In this document: positions 1-8,589 of the stretch, one piece after another
How the letters are laid out: each line of letters opens with the position of its first letter
Position numbering within the stretch: position 1 is the first letter of the stretch
From: CAZCAC01 sp964496575
GTDB taxonomy: Bacteria; Planctomycetota; UBA1135; GCA-002686595
Length of the DNA stretch: 64,000 bases
Reading direction: 5' to 3'
Assembly (NCBI GenBank): GCA_964496575.1
Contig: CAZCAC010000020.1
Coordinates: forward strand, 1-64,000
Notes under the pieces: generated by a model
Database searches by the model: none
Seen by the model: the letters and a program-made list of their open reading frames with translations, nothing else
What the model was told of the DNA's origin: nothing
Translations under genes and position numbers: made by a program

Positions 1-51
<51 letters not shown>

Positions 52-320
52 GTCTCAGGGCTGAAGCGGAGCGTACACCGGCATTCGCCGAGCATTCCGC
101 AGGAAGTGTGGGGAGCGGGCCGTTCGGCGCCCCCGGAACGCCCGGGGCCCGGGAGGGGGCCCTCATCCCCGATCGGAAACAACTCTCGGGGCGGTTCTCG
201 GGGTCTTCCGGGGGGGGCTCGCCCCGTCTGGAGCTCCCACGGGGCCGCGAGGCCTTGACGTGGCGGCCAATCCATCCGACCCTATTTAAGAGAGGTCTCC
301 CCAGTCCGAAGACCCAGACC

Positions 321-512
321 ATGCCCAAAGACGAGCCCACGACACGGGGTTTGGCGCAGCCCGAACCCACCGGTCCTGAGACGGACACCCTGGAGCCGCC
401 CGCCCAGGTTCTCGACCTCACCGATCTCTCGTTCCCCCTCGAGACCCCGGAAGAGAGCCTGGAACGCCTCAGTCCCAGCGAGAGGATCATCCTCGACGAG
501 ATCGCTGGCTGA
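321..512 (+). CDS. Small acidic hypothetical protein (63 aa)
   Basis: This is a short ORF from an ATG to a TGA, giving a proline- and glutamate-rich acidic peptide. Its C-terminal half (ETPEESLERLSPSERIILDE) could form amphipathic helices. I recognise no family. There is no clear Shine-Dalgarno site, and the AT-rich stretch TATTTAAG about 30 bases upstream is only a weak promoter hint. The frame stays open further 5', but that extension reads like GC-rich noise, so I prefer the internal ATG. It may not be a real gene. Confidence 0.3.
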   Translation: MPKDEPTTRGLAQPEPTGPETDTLEPPAQVLDLTDLSFPLETPEESLERLSPSERIILDEIAG

Positions 513-597
513 GGCGGAACTGACTCTGCAGGTACCCGCGCCCGGAGTCCTGATCGCCGCCGGATCGCCGCCCGGTCCGGCGCGGATCTACTCGTAG

Positions 598-657
598 CTC
601 TCGAGAATCGTGATCTGAACAGTCTGTCGACCGTTTGGATCGAGGGTGTCAGCCCGC
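598..657 (+). repeat. Dispersed modular repeat, copy A (partial)
   Basis: Bases 598-627 are a 30-nt core that recurs at 40851-40880 (2 differences) and, inverted, at 56916-56945 (2 differences). Bases 648-657 (GTCAGCCCGC) match half of a hairpin module that is complete at 40820-40835 and 56886-56901. The left arm of that hairpin is degraded here. The third module, a 35-nt palindrome, is absent from this copy. Confidence 0.75.
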
Positions 658-712
658 GCCATGGAGAGAGTATCGTAACTCGCGGCCCTGGGAGGGGTTC
701 TCCTTCCGGCTG

Positions 713-2335
713 ATGATGACCTCCAAGACCTTGCCCCTCCTCCTGCTCGGGGTGCTGTTGCTGCCGGGACCGCTCGTCTTCCCGGCGAGCTCGCCACGTC
801 CGCCGGAACCGGTCGGAGCCCTAGTTTCCAGCGGCTCGATCGGTGACGCGCTGCGGGTGATGCGGCGCTGGATGCGACGGGACGAACCGGTCTCCGACCG
901 GGACAAGATCGACCGCGCCGCGGAGGCCCTCGCCGAGCTGAGCCTCGCCTGGACCAGCCATCCGGGGCGCCGGGAGGAGATCCAGGTGGTCCTGCTCGAC
1001 TTCCTCGGACGCTCGATCCGGATCGCGGACGAGATGGCGACGAGCGACACCGCGACCTGGGGGGCGCCCCTCCGCCGGGAGAGCGGCGAGGCCGAGCTCC
1101 GCCGGAAGGCGCGCTCGATCCTGCGGCTTCGCCTGCCGGAGATGCGGCAGTGGCTGACCCGCGAGGTGCTCCTGCTCGAGCGGAGCCATCCTCCGGAACG
1201 TCGCGTCGCCGCGTGCGAGGTGATGGCCGAGGACGACAGCCGCGAGGTGGTCCTGGCCCTGTTCGCCTGCACCCGCTCGAATCCACGCGCAGTGCGCGAG
1301 GCGGCGATCATGGCCCTGGCTGGCCGCGAGGATCCGGAGGTGCACCGGCGGATGATCGAGCTCCTCGACCGCGCGGATCGCGGCGAGGCGGACGTGCCGC
1401 GGGGCCCGATCGAGCTTCACTTCGCGACGACCTCCGTACCCGCCACGGAAGTGGCCACCGTAACGCGAATCGCCCGGTACGTGTCCGCGGCGCTCGCCAG
1501 CGAGGAGTGGCGCCAGGCCTCCCGAGGGGTGTCCGTGGCCCGGTGCCTCCCCCATGACGCGGCGTTCCCGCTGCTGATCGCGGGGATGGAGACCTGGATG
1601 GAACGCGCCGACGGCGAGCGGCCGGTGCGCCGGGTGCTCGGCGAGATCGAGGCGGAGCTCCGCCGGCGTTCGGGGCGCTCGCTCGGCCTGCACCCGAAGC
1701 GCTGGACGGCGCTGTGGGAGGGACACCGCCGCGGCGACATCGCCCTGGATCGCCCCGAGCGGGTCGGGGGAACGGTCACCCGGGCGGAGTTCTTCGGTCT
1801 GCGCCCGGTGACCGACCGGGTGGTCTTCGTGCTCGACCGATCGGGGTCGATGGCCACCTCCTTCGGTCGGGGATCGAACCACAGTCGCCTGCAGGAGGCG
1901 GCCGAGCGGCTGAAGGCCTTCCTCGGCCAGCTGGGCCCGAACACCCACTTCACCGTCGTCACCTTCAGCGATCGAGCGAACAGCTGGCACGAGCGGCTGC
2001 GACCGGCGAGCCAGTCGAACGTCCGCTCCGCCGCCACTTGGGTCCTGCACCAGGGGGCCGAGGGAGGGACGCAGCTGCGCGCGGGCGTGCTCGAGGCGAT
2101 GCAGGTCGACCGCAAGGGTCGGATCGATCTCGACTCGCTGGAAGCGGACACCGTGATCGTCTTGTGCGACGGCGCCACGGCGGAGGGGCCGGGCTGGGTC
2201 GAGCCGCTCCTGCGCCAGGTGAACGGCGAGGCGCGGCTCGTCTTCCACGCGGTGCAGCTCGGGAGTGGCGGAGACGGAACTCTGCAAGCGCTGTGCGAGC
2301 TGACCGGCGGCGGGTTCGTCCAGGTCGACGGCTGA
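713..2335 (+). CDS. Exported HEAT-like / von Willebrand factor A protein
   Basis: The protein has about 540 aa. It begins with a hydrophobic stretch typical of a signal peptide (LPLLLLGVLLLPGPLVF). A helical region follows with HEAT-like pairs (around SNPRAVREAAIMALAGREDP). A C-terminal von Willebrand A domain carries the MIDAS motif DRSGSM, a downstream Thr in GGTQL, and CDGAT. Such proteins usually act outside the cytoplasm in protein-protein contacts; no enzymatic role is evident. Two ATGs lie at 713 and 716, chosen because the signal sequence starts there. An upstream extension to 635 would run through repeat copy A and is unlikely. A weak terminator follows, so the gene is probably monocistronic. 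Confidence 0.75.
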   Translation: MMTSKTLPLLLLGVLLLPGPLVFPASSPRPPEPVGALVSSGSIGDALRVMRRWMRRDEPVSDRDKIDRAAEALAELSLAWTSHPGRREEIQVVLLDFLGRSIRIADEMATSDTATWGAPLRRESGEAELRRKARSILRLRLPEMRQWLTREVLLLERSHPPERRVAACEVMAEDDSREVVLALFACTRSNPRAVREAAIMALAGREDPEVHRRMIELLDRADRGEADVPRGPIELHFATTSVPATEVATVTRIARYVSAALASEEWRQASRGVSVARCLPHDAAFPLLIAGMETWMERADGERPVRRVLGEIEAELRRRSGRSLGLHPKRWTALWEGHRRGDIALDRPERVGGTVTRAEFFGLRPVTDRVVFVLDRSGSMATSFGRGSNHSRLQEAAERLKAFLGQLGPNTHFTVVTFSDRANSWHERLRPASQSNVRSAATWVLHQGAEGGTQLRAGVLEAMQVDRKGRIDLDSLEADTVIVLCDGATAEGPGWVEPLLRQVNGEARLVFHAVQLGSGGDGTLQALCELTGGGFVQVDG

Positions 2336-2378
2336 GCGCCGCCGGCGGAGTGCTACGCACTTTCGCCACCCCGCTATC

Positions 2379-2396
2379 GGCCTAGTGGGCCTTTTT
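2379..2396 (+). terminator. Weak rho-independent terminator
   Basis: A short GGCC stem with a five-base loop is followed directly by five T residues. It lies about 40 bases after the von Willebrand gene and separates it from the nuo operon. Confidence 0.5.
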
Positions 2397-2589
2397 CCGG
2401 AGGGGCGGCACGGCTAGGATGCCGCGCTCAGGTGCCCTTTCCGGGCCCCCCGGCGGGAGCTCGGGGTGTATCGGCGTCCCCCTCGGCCGAACGCCTCGTC
2501 GCTCTCGAGGGATCGCCTCCCCCCTCGGTCGGCCAGAGCTCCGGCGCGTTCCGGAGACCCACCGACCAGACTGGCTCGATTCTCGATCA

Positions 2590-2964
2590 ATGCTCACAGA
2601 GTACCTACCCATTCTCATCCTGCTCGGGTTGGTGGCGGCGTTCGTCACCGTGGTGATCTTCCTGAGCGACCTGGTCAGCAGGAAGCGGCTCAATCGCGAG
2701 AAGCAGAGTCCCTACGAGTGCGGCCTCGATCCGGAGGGTGATACCCGCGTCAGGATCTCGATCCACTTCTACCTGGTGGCGGTGCTGTTCATCCTCTTCG
2801 ACGTCGAGGCGATCTTCCTGATCCTCTGGGCAGCGAACGCCCAGACCTTCGCGCTCGGCGAATACGGGGCGCTGATCTTCGCCGAGGTGGTCGCCTTCGT
2901 CCTGATCCTGGCTCTCGCTCTCGCCTACGTGTGGCGCAAAGGAGGTCTCGAATGGGATCGTTAG
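2590..2964 (+). CDS. nuoA: NADH-quinone oxidoreductase subunit A
   Basis: This is a membrane-arm subunit of respiratory complex I, of typical length (124 aa) with three predicted membrane helices. Family signatures include YECGLDP in the first loop and the helix around LFDVEAIFL, whose acidic residues lie near the quinone site in known structures. The ATG at 2590 fits family alignments, but no Shine-Dalgarno site precedes it. An extension to 2419 would be proline- and arginine-rich and is rejected. It is the first gene of a complete 14-gene operon, so the promoter should lie in 2397-2589, where I see no good consensus. It overlaps nuoB by 13 bases. Confidence 0.95.
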   Translation: MLTEYLPILILLGLVAAFVTVVIFLSDLVSRKRLNREKQSPYECGLDPEGDTRVRISIHFYLVAVLFILFDVEAIFLILWAANAQTFALGEYGALIFAEVVAFVLILALALAYVWRKGGLEWDR

Positions 2965-3581
2965 ACCCGATCACGGAGCCGGTCTTCAACGAGGGCTTCC
3001 TCGCCACCCGGCTCGACGCGCTGGTCAACTGGGGGCGGAAGAACAGCCTCTGGCCGATGCCGCTGGGACTCTCCTGCTGCGGCATCGAGATGATGGCGAT
3101 GGTCGGACCGCGCTTCGACATCGCGCGCTTCGGCGCCGAGGCGCTGCGCTTCTCGCCGCGGCAGGCGGACGTCCTGATCGTCGCCGGTACGCTGACCTGG
3201 AAGATGGCCGAGGTGGCCCGGACCATCTACGACCAGATGCCCGATCCCAAGTGGGTGATCTCGATGGGCGTCTGCGCGTCCACCGGCGGCATGTACGACA
3301 CCTACTCGGTGGTCCAGGGGCTCGACACGATCATGCCGGTCGACGTCTACGTCCCCGGTTGCCCGCCGCGCCCCGACGCCGTGATCGACGCGCTGCTGAA
3401 GCTGCAGAAGAAGATCGAGAAGGAGCGGCCGGTGCAGCTCATGCTGAAGGATCGCAACAACGACGACGAGTGGCTCGAAGGGCACGGCCAGACCGAGCAC
3501 CAGCAGAACGCCGCCGTCAAGACCTACCGCCCGCTGCACGTCCTGCCCCCCGAGGATCCGGGCGAGGAGAAGAGCGAATGA
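2952..3581 (+). CDS. nuoB: NADH-quinone oxidoreductase subunit B
   Basis: This peripheral-arm subunit binds cluster N2, the last Fe-S centre before quinone. The 209-aa protein shows the tandem cysteines in SCCGIEM, a further Cys in GVCASTGG and another in PGCPPRP, which are the four N2 ligands of the family. The ATG at 2952 lies inside nuoA and starts the conserved region (MGSLDPITEP). The last ~50 residues form a charged hydrophilic tail longer than in many homologues. The stop overlaps the nuoC start. Confidence 0.96.
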   Translation: MGSLDPITEPVFNEGFLATRLDALVNWGRKNSLWPMPLGLSCCGIEMMAMVGPRFDIARFGAEALRFSPRQADVLIVAGTLTWKMAEVARTIYDQMPDPKWVISMGVCASTGGMYDTYSVVQGLDTIMPVDVYVPGCPPRPDAVIDALLKLQKKIEKERPVQLMLKDRNNDDEWLEGHGQTEHQQNAAVKTYRPLHVLPPEDPGEEKSE

Positions 3582-4102
3582 GCACCCTGGAGAGGCTGAA
3601 GAGCGGCCTGGAGGGCGTCGCGTACGAAGAGCGCGAGAACGTCGACGGGGTCGTCACCCTCGACGCCGAGCTCGCCGCGATCCCCGAGCTGATGAAGGGC
3701 TTGCGCGAGCGCTGCGGCTTCCTGCTCAACACCTGCATCACCGCCGTGGACTACTATCCGGGCGAGCCGCGCTTCGAGATGTGCTGGATGTTCCAGTCGA
3801 TGGAGCACAGCGACCGCGTCCGCGTGCACGCCAAGGTGATGGGCAAGGGCCCGAAGGTGCCGACGATCACGCACCTCTGGCCGGGCGCCGCCTACTGTGA
3901 GCGCGAGTGCTTCGACATGTTCGGGATCGTCTTCGAGGGTCACGAAGGCCTCAAGCGGATCCTGATGCCGGAAGCCTACGACCACTTCCCGCTGCGCAAG
4001 GACTTCCCGCAGCAGGGGATCGAGCCGCAGAAGCTCTACGATGAGTGGGACAGGAAGCGCCGCGAGGTTCCCGCCGGAGAAGCCGGAGGCCAGGAATCAT
4101 GA
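3578..4102 (+). CDS. nuoC: NADH-quinone oxidoreductase subunit C
   Basis: This peripheral-arm scaffold subunit (174 aa) has no cofactor and contacts NuoB and NuoD. The family signature is clear: YCERECFDMFGIVFEGH followed by LRRILMP-like and DHFPLRKDFP segments. NuoC and NuoD are separate genes here, not fused as in E. coli. The ATG overlaps the nuoB stop, and the nuoD start overlaps its own stop, so translation is probably coupled. Confidence 0.95.
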   Translation: MSTLERLKSGLEGVAYEERENVDGVVTLDAELAAIPELMKGLRERCGFLLNTCITAVDYYPGEPRFEMCWMFQSMEHSDRVRVHAKVMGKGPKVPTITHLWPGAAYCERECFDMFGIVFEGHEGLKRILMPEAYDHFPLRKDFPQQGIEPQKLYDEWDRKRREVPAGEAGGQES

Positions 4103-5334
4103 GCGAGACCCGCATCCTCGAGTACCCGTCGCTGGACAACATCGACCGCGACGACCCGCTGGCGGGCGATCTGATGGAGCTGAACATGGGTCCGTCGCAC
4201 CCGGCGACCCACGGCGTGCTGCGGCTCAAGATCACCGTCGACGGCGAGATGGTCCGCCGGATCGAGCCCGTGGTCGGCTACCTGCACCGCGGCAAGGAGA
4301 AGGCCTGCGAGAGCCTCGGCTGGCGCCAGTTCTTCGTCCACACCGACCGCCTCGACTACCTGCAGCCGCTGATCAACAACGTCGGGTACGCGCTGGCGCT
4401 GGAGAAGCTCGCCAAGATCGAGGTCCCCGAGCGGGGCCAGGTGATCCGCGTGCTACTGATGGAGCTCAGCCGGATCATGTCGCACCTGATCGCCCTGGGC
4501 GTCTCGGCGATGGACCTCGGCGCGGTGACGATGTTCTTCCTCACGTTCAGCGAGCGCGAGAAGATCTACGACATCCTCGACATGTTCAGCGGCCACCGGA
4601 TGAACAACACGTACATCCGGATGGGCGGCGTCTACGCCGACATCGACGACGACGTCATCGCGGCCACCCGTGAGTTCCTGGCGCAGTTCCCGGCTCGCGT
4701 CGACGAGTGGGAAGGCCTGCTCACCGGCAACCGCATCTGGCACCGGCGCAACAAGGGGATCGGAGTGATCAGCGGCGAGGACGCCCAGCTCTGGGGCCTG
4801 ACCGGTCCCAACCTGCGCGGCAGCGGCGTCGCCTTCGACCTGCGCAAGAACGAGCCGTACTCCGGCTACGAGACGTACGACTTCGAGGTCCCCGTCGGCT
4901 CGGTCGGCGATGCCTTCGACCGCTACCTGGTCCGCGTCGAGGAGATGCGCCAGGCCGCGCGGATCTGCAACCAGGCGCTCGATCGGCTGGAACAGACGAA
5001 GGGAGCCGAGTTCCTCGCCGAGGACCGGCACTACGTCCTGCCGCCGAAGCACCTGGTGCACAGCTCGATGGAAGAGCTGATCCACCAGTTCAAGATCGTC
5101 ACCGACATGTCGCTCCCCGCAGGCGAGGCGTACGGCGCGGTCGAATCCTCCAAGGGCGAGCTCGGCTTCTACATCGTCTCGGACGGGACCAGCGCACCGC
5201 TGCGCTGTCACCTCCGGTCCCCGAGCTTCATGAGCGTCCAGGTCATTCCCTTCATTGGCGAGAACCGCCTGATCTCCGATGTGGTGGCCGTCGTCAGCAG
5301 TGTCGACTTCGTTATGGGTGAGTGTGATCGCTGA
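4099..5334 (+). CDS. nuoD: NADH-quinone oxidoreductase subunit D
   Basis: This 49-kDa-type subunit (411 aa) forms the quinone cavity with NuoB. Conserved parts include NMGPSHPATHGVLR near residue 30, with the His that borders the quinone headgroup in known structures, then GYLHRGKEKACE, and the C-terminal region ending DFVMGECDR. The ATG at 4099 overlaps the nuoC stop (ATGA). The stop shares one base with the nuoE start. Confidence 0.96.
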   Translation: MSETRILEYPSLDNIDRDDPLAGDLMELNMGPSHPATHGVLRLKITVDGEMVRRIEPVVGYLHRGKEKACESLGWRQFFVHTDRLDYLQPLINNVGYALALEKLAKIEVPERGQVIRVLLMELSRIMSHLIALGVSAMDLGAVTMFFLTFSEREKIYDILDMFSGHRMNNTYIRMGGVYADIDDDVIAATREFLAQFPARVDEWEGLLTGNRIWHRRNKGIGVISGEDAQLWGLTGPNLRGSGVAFDLRKNEPYSGYETYDFEVPVGSVGDAFDRYLVRVEEMRQAARICNQALDRLEQTKGAEFLAEDRHYVLPPKHLVHSSMEELIHQFKIVTDMSLPAGEAYGAVESSKGELGFYIVSDGTSAPLRCHLRSPSFMSVQVIPFIGENRLISDVVAVVSSVDFVMGECDR

Positions 5335-5804
5335 TGGATCTCCCCGACAATCTCAAGAGTGAGTTCGAAGAGCTCATCACCAAGTACCAGGAGCGGCGCG
5401 CGGGCCTGATCCCGGCATTGCACCGCTGCCAGGAGGAACTGGGGGGCTGGCTCTCCCCGGAGATCATCGAGGCAATGGCCGAGTTCTTCGAGCTGGAAGC
5501 CGTCGAGGTCTGGGGCGTCGTCTCCTTCTACCCGATGTTCCACACCGAGCCGGTCGGCGAGCACGTGATCAGCATCTGCCGGAACATCTCCTGCGACCTG
5601 CGCGGCTCCGACGAGATCGTCGCGCGCGTCTGCCAGAAGACCGGCGCGGGAGTCGGCGGCACCTCGCCGGACGGCAAGTACACGATCGAGCTGGTCGAGT
5701 GCCAGGGGGCCTGCGCCAACGCCCCGATGATGGACGTCGACGGCGTCTACCACGAGGACCTCGACCAGGCGAAGGTCGATCAGATCCTGGAGGAGCTCTC
5801 GTGA
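5334..5804 (+). CDS. nuoE: NADH-quinone oxidoreductase subunit E
   Basis: This 24-kDa-type subunit (156 aa) carries the [2Fe-2S] cluster N1a beside the flavin subunit NuoF. The thioredoxin-like fold shows its four ligand cysteines in ICRNISCDL and ECQGACANAP. The N-terminal helical part (GLIPALHRCQEELGGWLS) is typical. It is part of the NADH-dehydrogenase module nuoEFG, whose presence means this complex I oxidises NADH and is not a ferredoxin- or F420-linked variant. Confidence 0.95.
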   Translation: MDLPDNLKSEFEELITKYQERRAGLIPALHRCQEELGGWLSPEIIEAMAEFFELEAVEVWGVVSFYPMFHTEPVGEHVISICRNISCDLRGSDEIVARVCQKTGAGVGGTSPDGKYTIELVECQGACANAPMMDVDGVYHEDLDQAKVDQILEELS

Positions 5805-7138
5805 GTAGCAAGCACCCCACCTACCTGCTCGACCGCGCCAAGATCAAGGACGCTAACACGCTCGAGGTCGCGCAGGCCAACGGCGCCTACGAGACGATCA
5901 AAAAAGTCCTCGAGGAGAAGCGGGATCGCGCCGCGGTCACCGAAGAGGTCAAGAAGTCCGGCCTGCGCGGCCGTGGCGGCGCGGGATTCCCGACCGGCTT
6001 GAAGTGGACCTTCATGCCCGACCCGGCGAAGGATTCGCGGCGGCGCTACCTCGCGGTCAACGGCGACGAGTCGGAGCCCGGCACCTGCAAGGACCGGGTC
6101 ATCCTCGCCGACGACCCGCACGGTCTGATCGAGGGCTGTCTCCTCTCCGCCTACGCGATGCAGCTCGAGGCCGCCTACATCTACCTGCGCGGCGAGTACC
6201 GCTACCCCTACCGGCGGATGCAGGCGGCGATCGACGAGGCGCGCGAGGCGGGGCTGGTCGGAAAGAACATCCTCGGCACCGACTTCTCCTGCGAGGTGCA
6301 CCTGCACCAGGGCGCCGGCGCCTACATCTGCGGGGAGGAGACGGGGCTGATGGAGAGCCTCGAGGGCAAGCGAGGTCACCCCCGTCCAAGGCCGCCCTTC
6401 CCCGCCGGCTTCGGTTTCTGGGGGCAACCGACGACCGTCAACAACGTCGAGTCGATCTTCAACGTCCCCTTCATCGTCGAGCGCGGCGCCGACTGGTACC
6501 GCACGATGGGCACCGAGAAGAGCCCCGGCAACTTCCTCTGCGGCATCTCCGGCCACGTCGAGAAGCCCGGCGTCTACGAGGTCCCGCTCGGGATCAGCGC
6601 CAAGGAGATCCTCGAGGACTACGCCGGCGGCGTCTGGAAAGGACGGAAGCTGAAGGCCTGGTTCCCCGGCGGTTCCTCGACCGGCCTGGTCCCCGCCGAG
6701 CTGATCGACACGCCGATGGACCACGACTCGGTGATGGCGATCGGCTCGATGTTCGGCACCGGCGCGATGATCATGCTCGACGAAACCGCGTGCACGGTGC
6801 GCGCCTCGGAGGTGCTCGCCCGCTTCTACGATCACGAGAGCTGCGGGCAGTGCAGCCAGTGCCGCGAAGGCACGCAGTGGCTGCACCAGATCTTCAAGCG
6901 GATCGAGGCGGGTCAGGGCACGATGGCCGACATCGACAACCTGGAGCGGCTGGCGAAGGGCATGGCGCCGGCCAAGACGATCTGCGCCCTGGCGGACGCC
7001 GCGGCGATCCCGACCCTGGCCGTGGTCAAGCACTTCCGCTCCGAGCTGGAGGACCACGTGAGGCAGGGCTGCTGTCCCCTGAAGAAGTCCGGTGGAGGGT
7101 CCTCCACCAAGGGTGCTGCCGAAGAGGTGCACGCGTGA
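5801..7138 (+). CDS. nuoF: NADH-quinone oxidoreductase subunit F
   Basis: This subunit binds NADH, FMN and the [4Fe-4S] cluster N3. The 445-aa protein has the glycine-rich loop GRGGAGFPTGLKW, the flavin-site segment NGDESEPGTCKDR, the ICGEETGLMES region and the N3 ligand motif CGQCSQCREGT with a later Cys in KTICAL. It starts with a GTG that overlaps the nuoE stop. A longer upstream frame would run back through nuoE and is rejected. Its stop overlaps the nuoG start. Confidence 0.95.
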   Translation: MSSKHPTYLLDRAKIKDANTLEVAQANGAYETIKKVLEEKRDRAAVTEEVKKSGLRGRGGAGFPTGLKWTFMPDPAKDSRRRYLAVNGDESEPGTCKDRVILADDPHGLIEGCLLSAYAMQLEAAYIYLRGEYRYPYRRMQAAIDEAREAGLVGKNILGTDFSCEVHLHQGAGAYICGEETGLMESLEGKRGHPRPRPPFPAGFGFWGQPTTVNNVESIFNVPFIVERGADWYRTMGTEKSPGNFLCGISGHVEKPGVYEVPLGISAKEILEDYAGGVWKGRKLKAWFPGGSSTGLVPAELIDTPMDHDSVMAIGSMFGTGAMIMLDETACTVRASEVLARFYDHESCGQCSQCREGTQWLHQIFKRIEAGQGTMADIDNLERLAKGMAPAKTICALADAAAIPTLAVVKHFRSELEDHVRQGCCPLKKSGGGSSTKGAAEEVHA

Positions 7139-8589
7139 CCAAGATCATCCTGAACGGCACCGAGATCGAAGTCGATCCGAAGCAGCCGGTCATCGCGGCC
7201 TGCTTCGCGAACGGCGTGCACGTCCCCCACTACTGCTACCACCCGAGCATGGAACCGCACGGTTCGTGCCGCATCTGCCAGGTGGAGGTTACGGAAGGGG
7301 ATCGACCGCCGCGCGTCGCCGCCGCCTGCCGCACCTCCCCCACCGAGGGCATGATCGTCAACACGACCGCGGAGAGCGCGCTCGCCGTGCGCCGCGAGGT
7401 GATGGAGTTCACCCTCAAGAACCACCCGCTTGACTGCCCGATCTGCGACAAGGCCGGCGAGTGCGCGCTGCAGGAGCACACCTACGCGCTGGGGGTCGAG
7501 GAGAGCCACAGCGTCGAGCCGCGGCAGAAGGAGGAGAAGCGGCGGAACCTCGGCGACGTGATCGTGCTCGACAACGAGCGCTGCATCCTCTGCACGCGCT
7601 GCGTGCGCTTCTTCGAGGAGATCCAGGGTGTGGCGCAGCTGACCGTCGCCGGTCGCGGAGCGCACTCCTACATCGACACCTTCGGCGGGCGCGACCTGAC
7701 CGGCAACTACCAGGGCTGCATCACCGACCTCTGCCCCGTCGGAGCGCTGACGCTCAGGGCCTTCCGTTTCCAGGCCCGCTCCTGGAACCTCTTCAAGCGC
7801 GCGTCGACGTGCGGCGAGTGCAGCCGAGGCTGTTCGGTCTCGGTCGAGGTCCTGCGCAAGCGCGACGTCAAGCGCATCCGCCCGCGCATCAACCCCGAGA
7901 TCAACGGCTGGTGGATGTGTGACTACGGCCGCCACTCCTTCCCCAAGGCGAACGTCGAGAATCGCCTCGACGGCGCGACGCTCCGCTCCGGCTTCGGCAC
8001 CCTGGAGCGCGCCGGCGTCGAAGCGACGCTCGACCGGGTTCGCGGCGCGTACGCCGCCCAGGACAAGCACGCGCTGGTGCTCTCTCCGTGGCTGACCGTC
8101 GAGGAGGGTGAAGCGCTGAAGGCGCTGGCCGACGAGCTCGGCGCGAAGGCGGTCTTCGTCTCCCCGCCGGAGAGCGAGCTGAAGGACGACTTCCTGCACA
8201 CCGGCGATCCCTGCCCCAACCGCCGCGGCCTCACCGAGCTCGGCTTCGAGGGGAAGACCGCCGAAGAGATCGCCCTGAGCCTCGCCGAGGCGGAGACGGT
8301 CACGCTGGTCGGAGAGCGCGTCGTCGAGCTGTTCGGCGAGGAGGCGCTGACGGCGCTCCCGGCGAAGCAGCGAGTCTTCATCCTCGACGTGAAGGCCTTC
8401 GACGCCCCGGCGGTCCAGGCCTGCGTCGGCGTGCCCAACTGGGTGGAGCGCCCCGGCACCTGGGTCAACGTCGACGGTGTGCGCGGCCCGATCTCGGCGG
8501 CGCGTCCCGCACCACCTCAGGTCCGACCCTTGACCACCCTCATCGCCGATCTCGCCGCCGAGACGGTCCGAACGGAGGTTTCGAGCTGA
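7135..8589 (+). CDS. nuoG: NADH-quinone oxidoreductase subunit G, short form
   Basis: This subunit carries Fe-S clusters in the peripheral arm. The GTG start gives 484 aa, far shorter than E. coli NuoG (about 900 aa). Visible cluster motifs are the N1b cysteines around YCYHPSMEPHGSCRICQVEV, the H...CPICDKAGEC set for N5, CILCTRCVR with a later CPVGAL for N4, and CGECSRGC with a later Cys (WWMCDYG), which matches the off-pathway cluster N7. The remaining ~200 residues are a weakly conserved remnant of the molybdopterin-oxidoreductase fold. The stop overlaps the nuoH start, so the shortness is not a local frameshift. Confidence 0.93.
   Translation: MTKIILNGTEIEVDPKQPVIAACFANGVHVPHYCYHPSMEPHGSCRICQVEVTEGDRPPRVAAACRTSPTEGMIVNTTAESALAVRREVMEFTLKNHPLDCPICDKAGECALQEHTYALGVEESHSVEPRQKEEKRRNLGDVIVLDNERCILCTRCVRFFEEIQGVAQLTVAGRGAHSYIDTFGGRDLTGNYQGCITDLCPVGALTLRAFRFQARSWNLFKRASTCGECSRGCSVSVEVLRKRDVKRIRPRINPEINGWWMCDYGRHSFPKANVENRLDGATLRSGFGTLERAGVEATLDRVRGAYAAQDKHALVLSPWLTVEEGEALKALADELGAKAVFVSPPESELKDDFLHTGDPCPNRRGLTELGFEGKTAEEIALSLAEAETVTLVGERVVELFGEEALTALPAKQRVFILDVKAFDAPAVQACVGVPNWVERPGTWVNVDGVRGPISAARPAPPQVRPLTTLIADLAAETVRTEVSS

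Noticed and set aside
588..1286. A minus-strand ORF whose end resembles another minus-strand ORF near 40.8 kb
   Set aside because: The shared peptide (QTV-ITILES) comes from translating the dispersed repeat core, not from a protein family.
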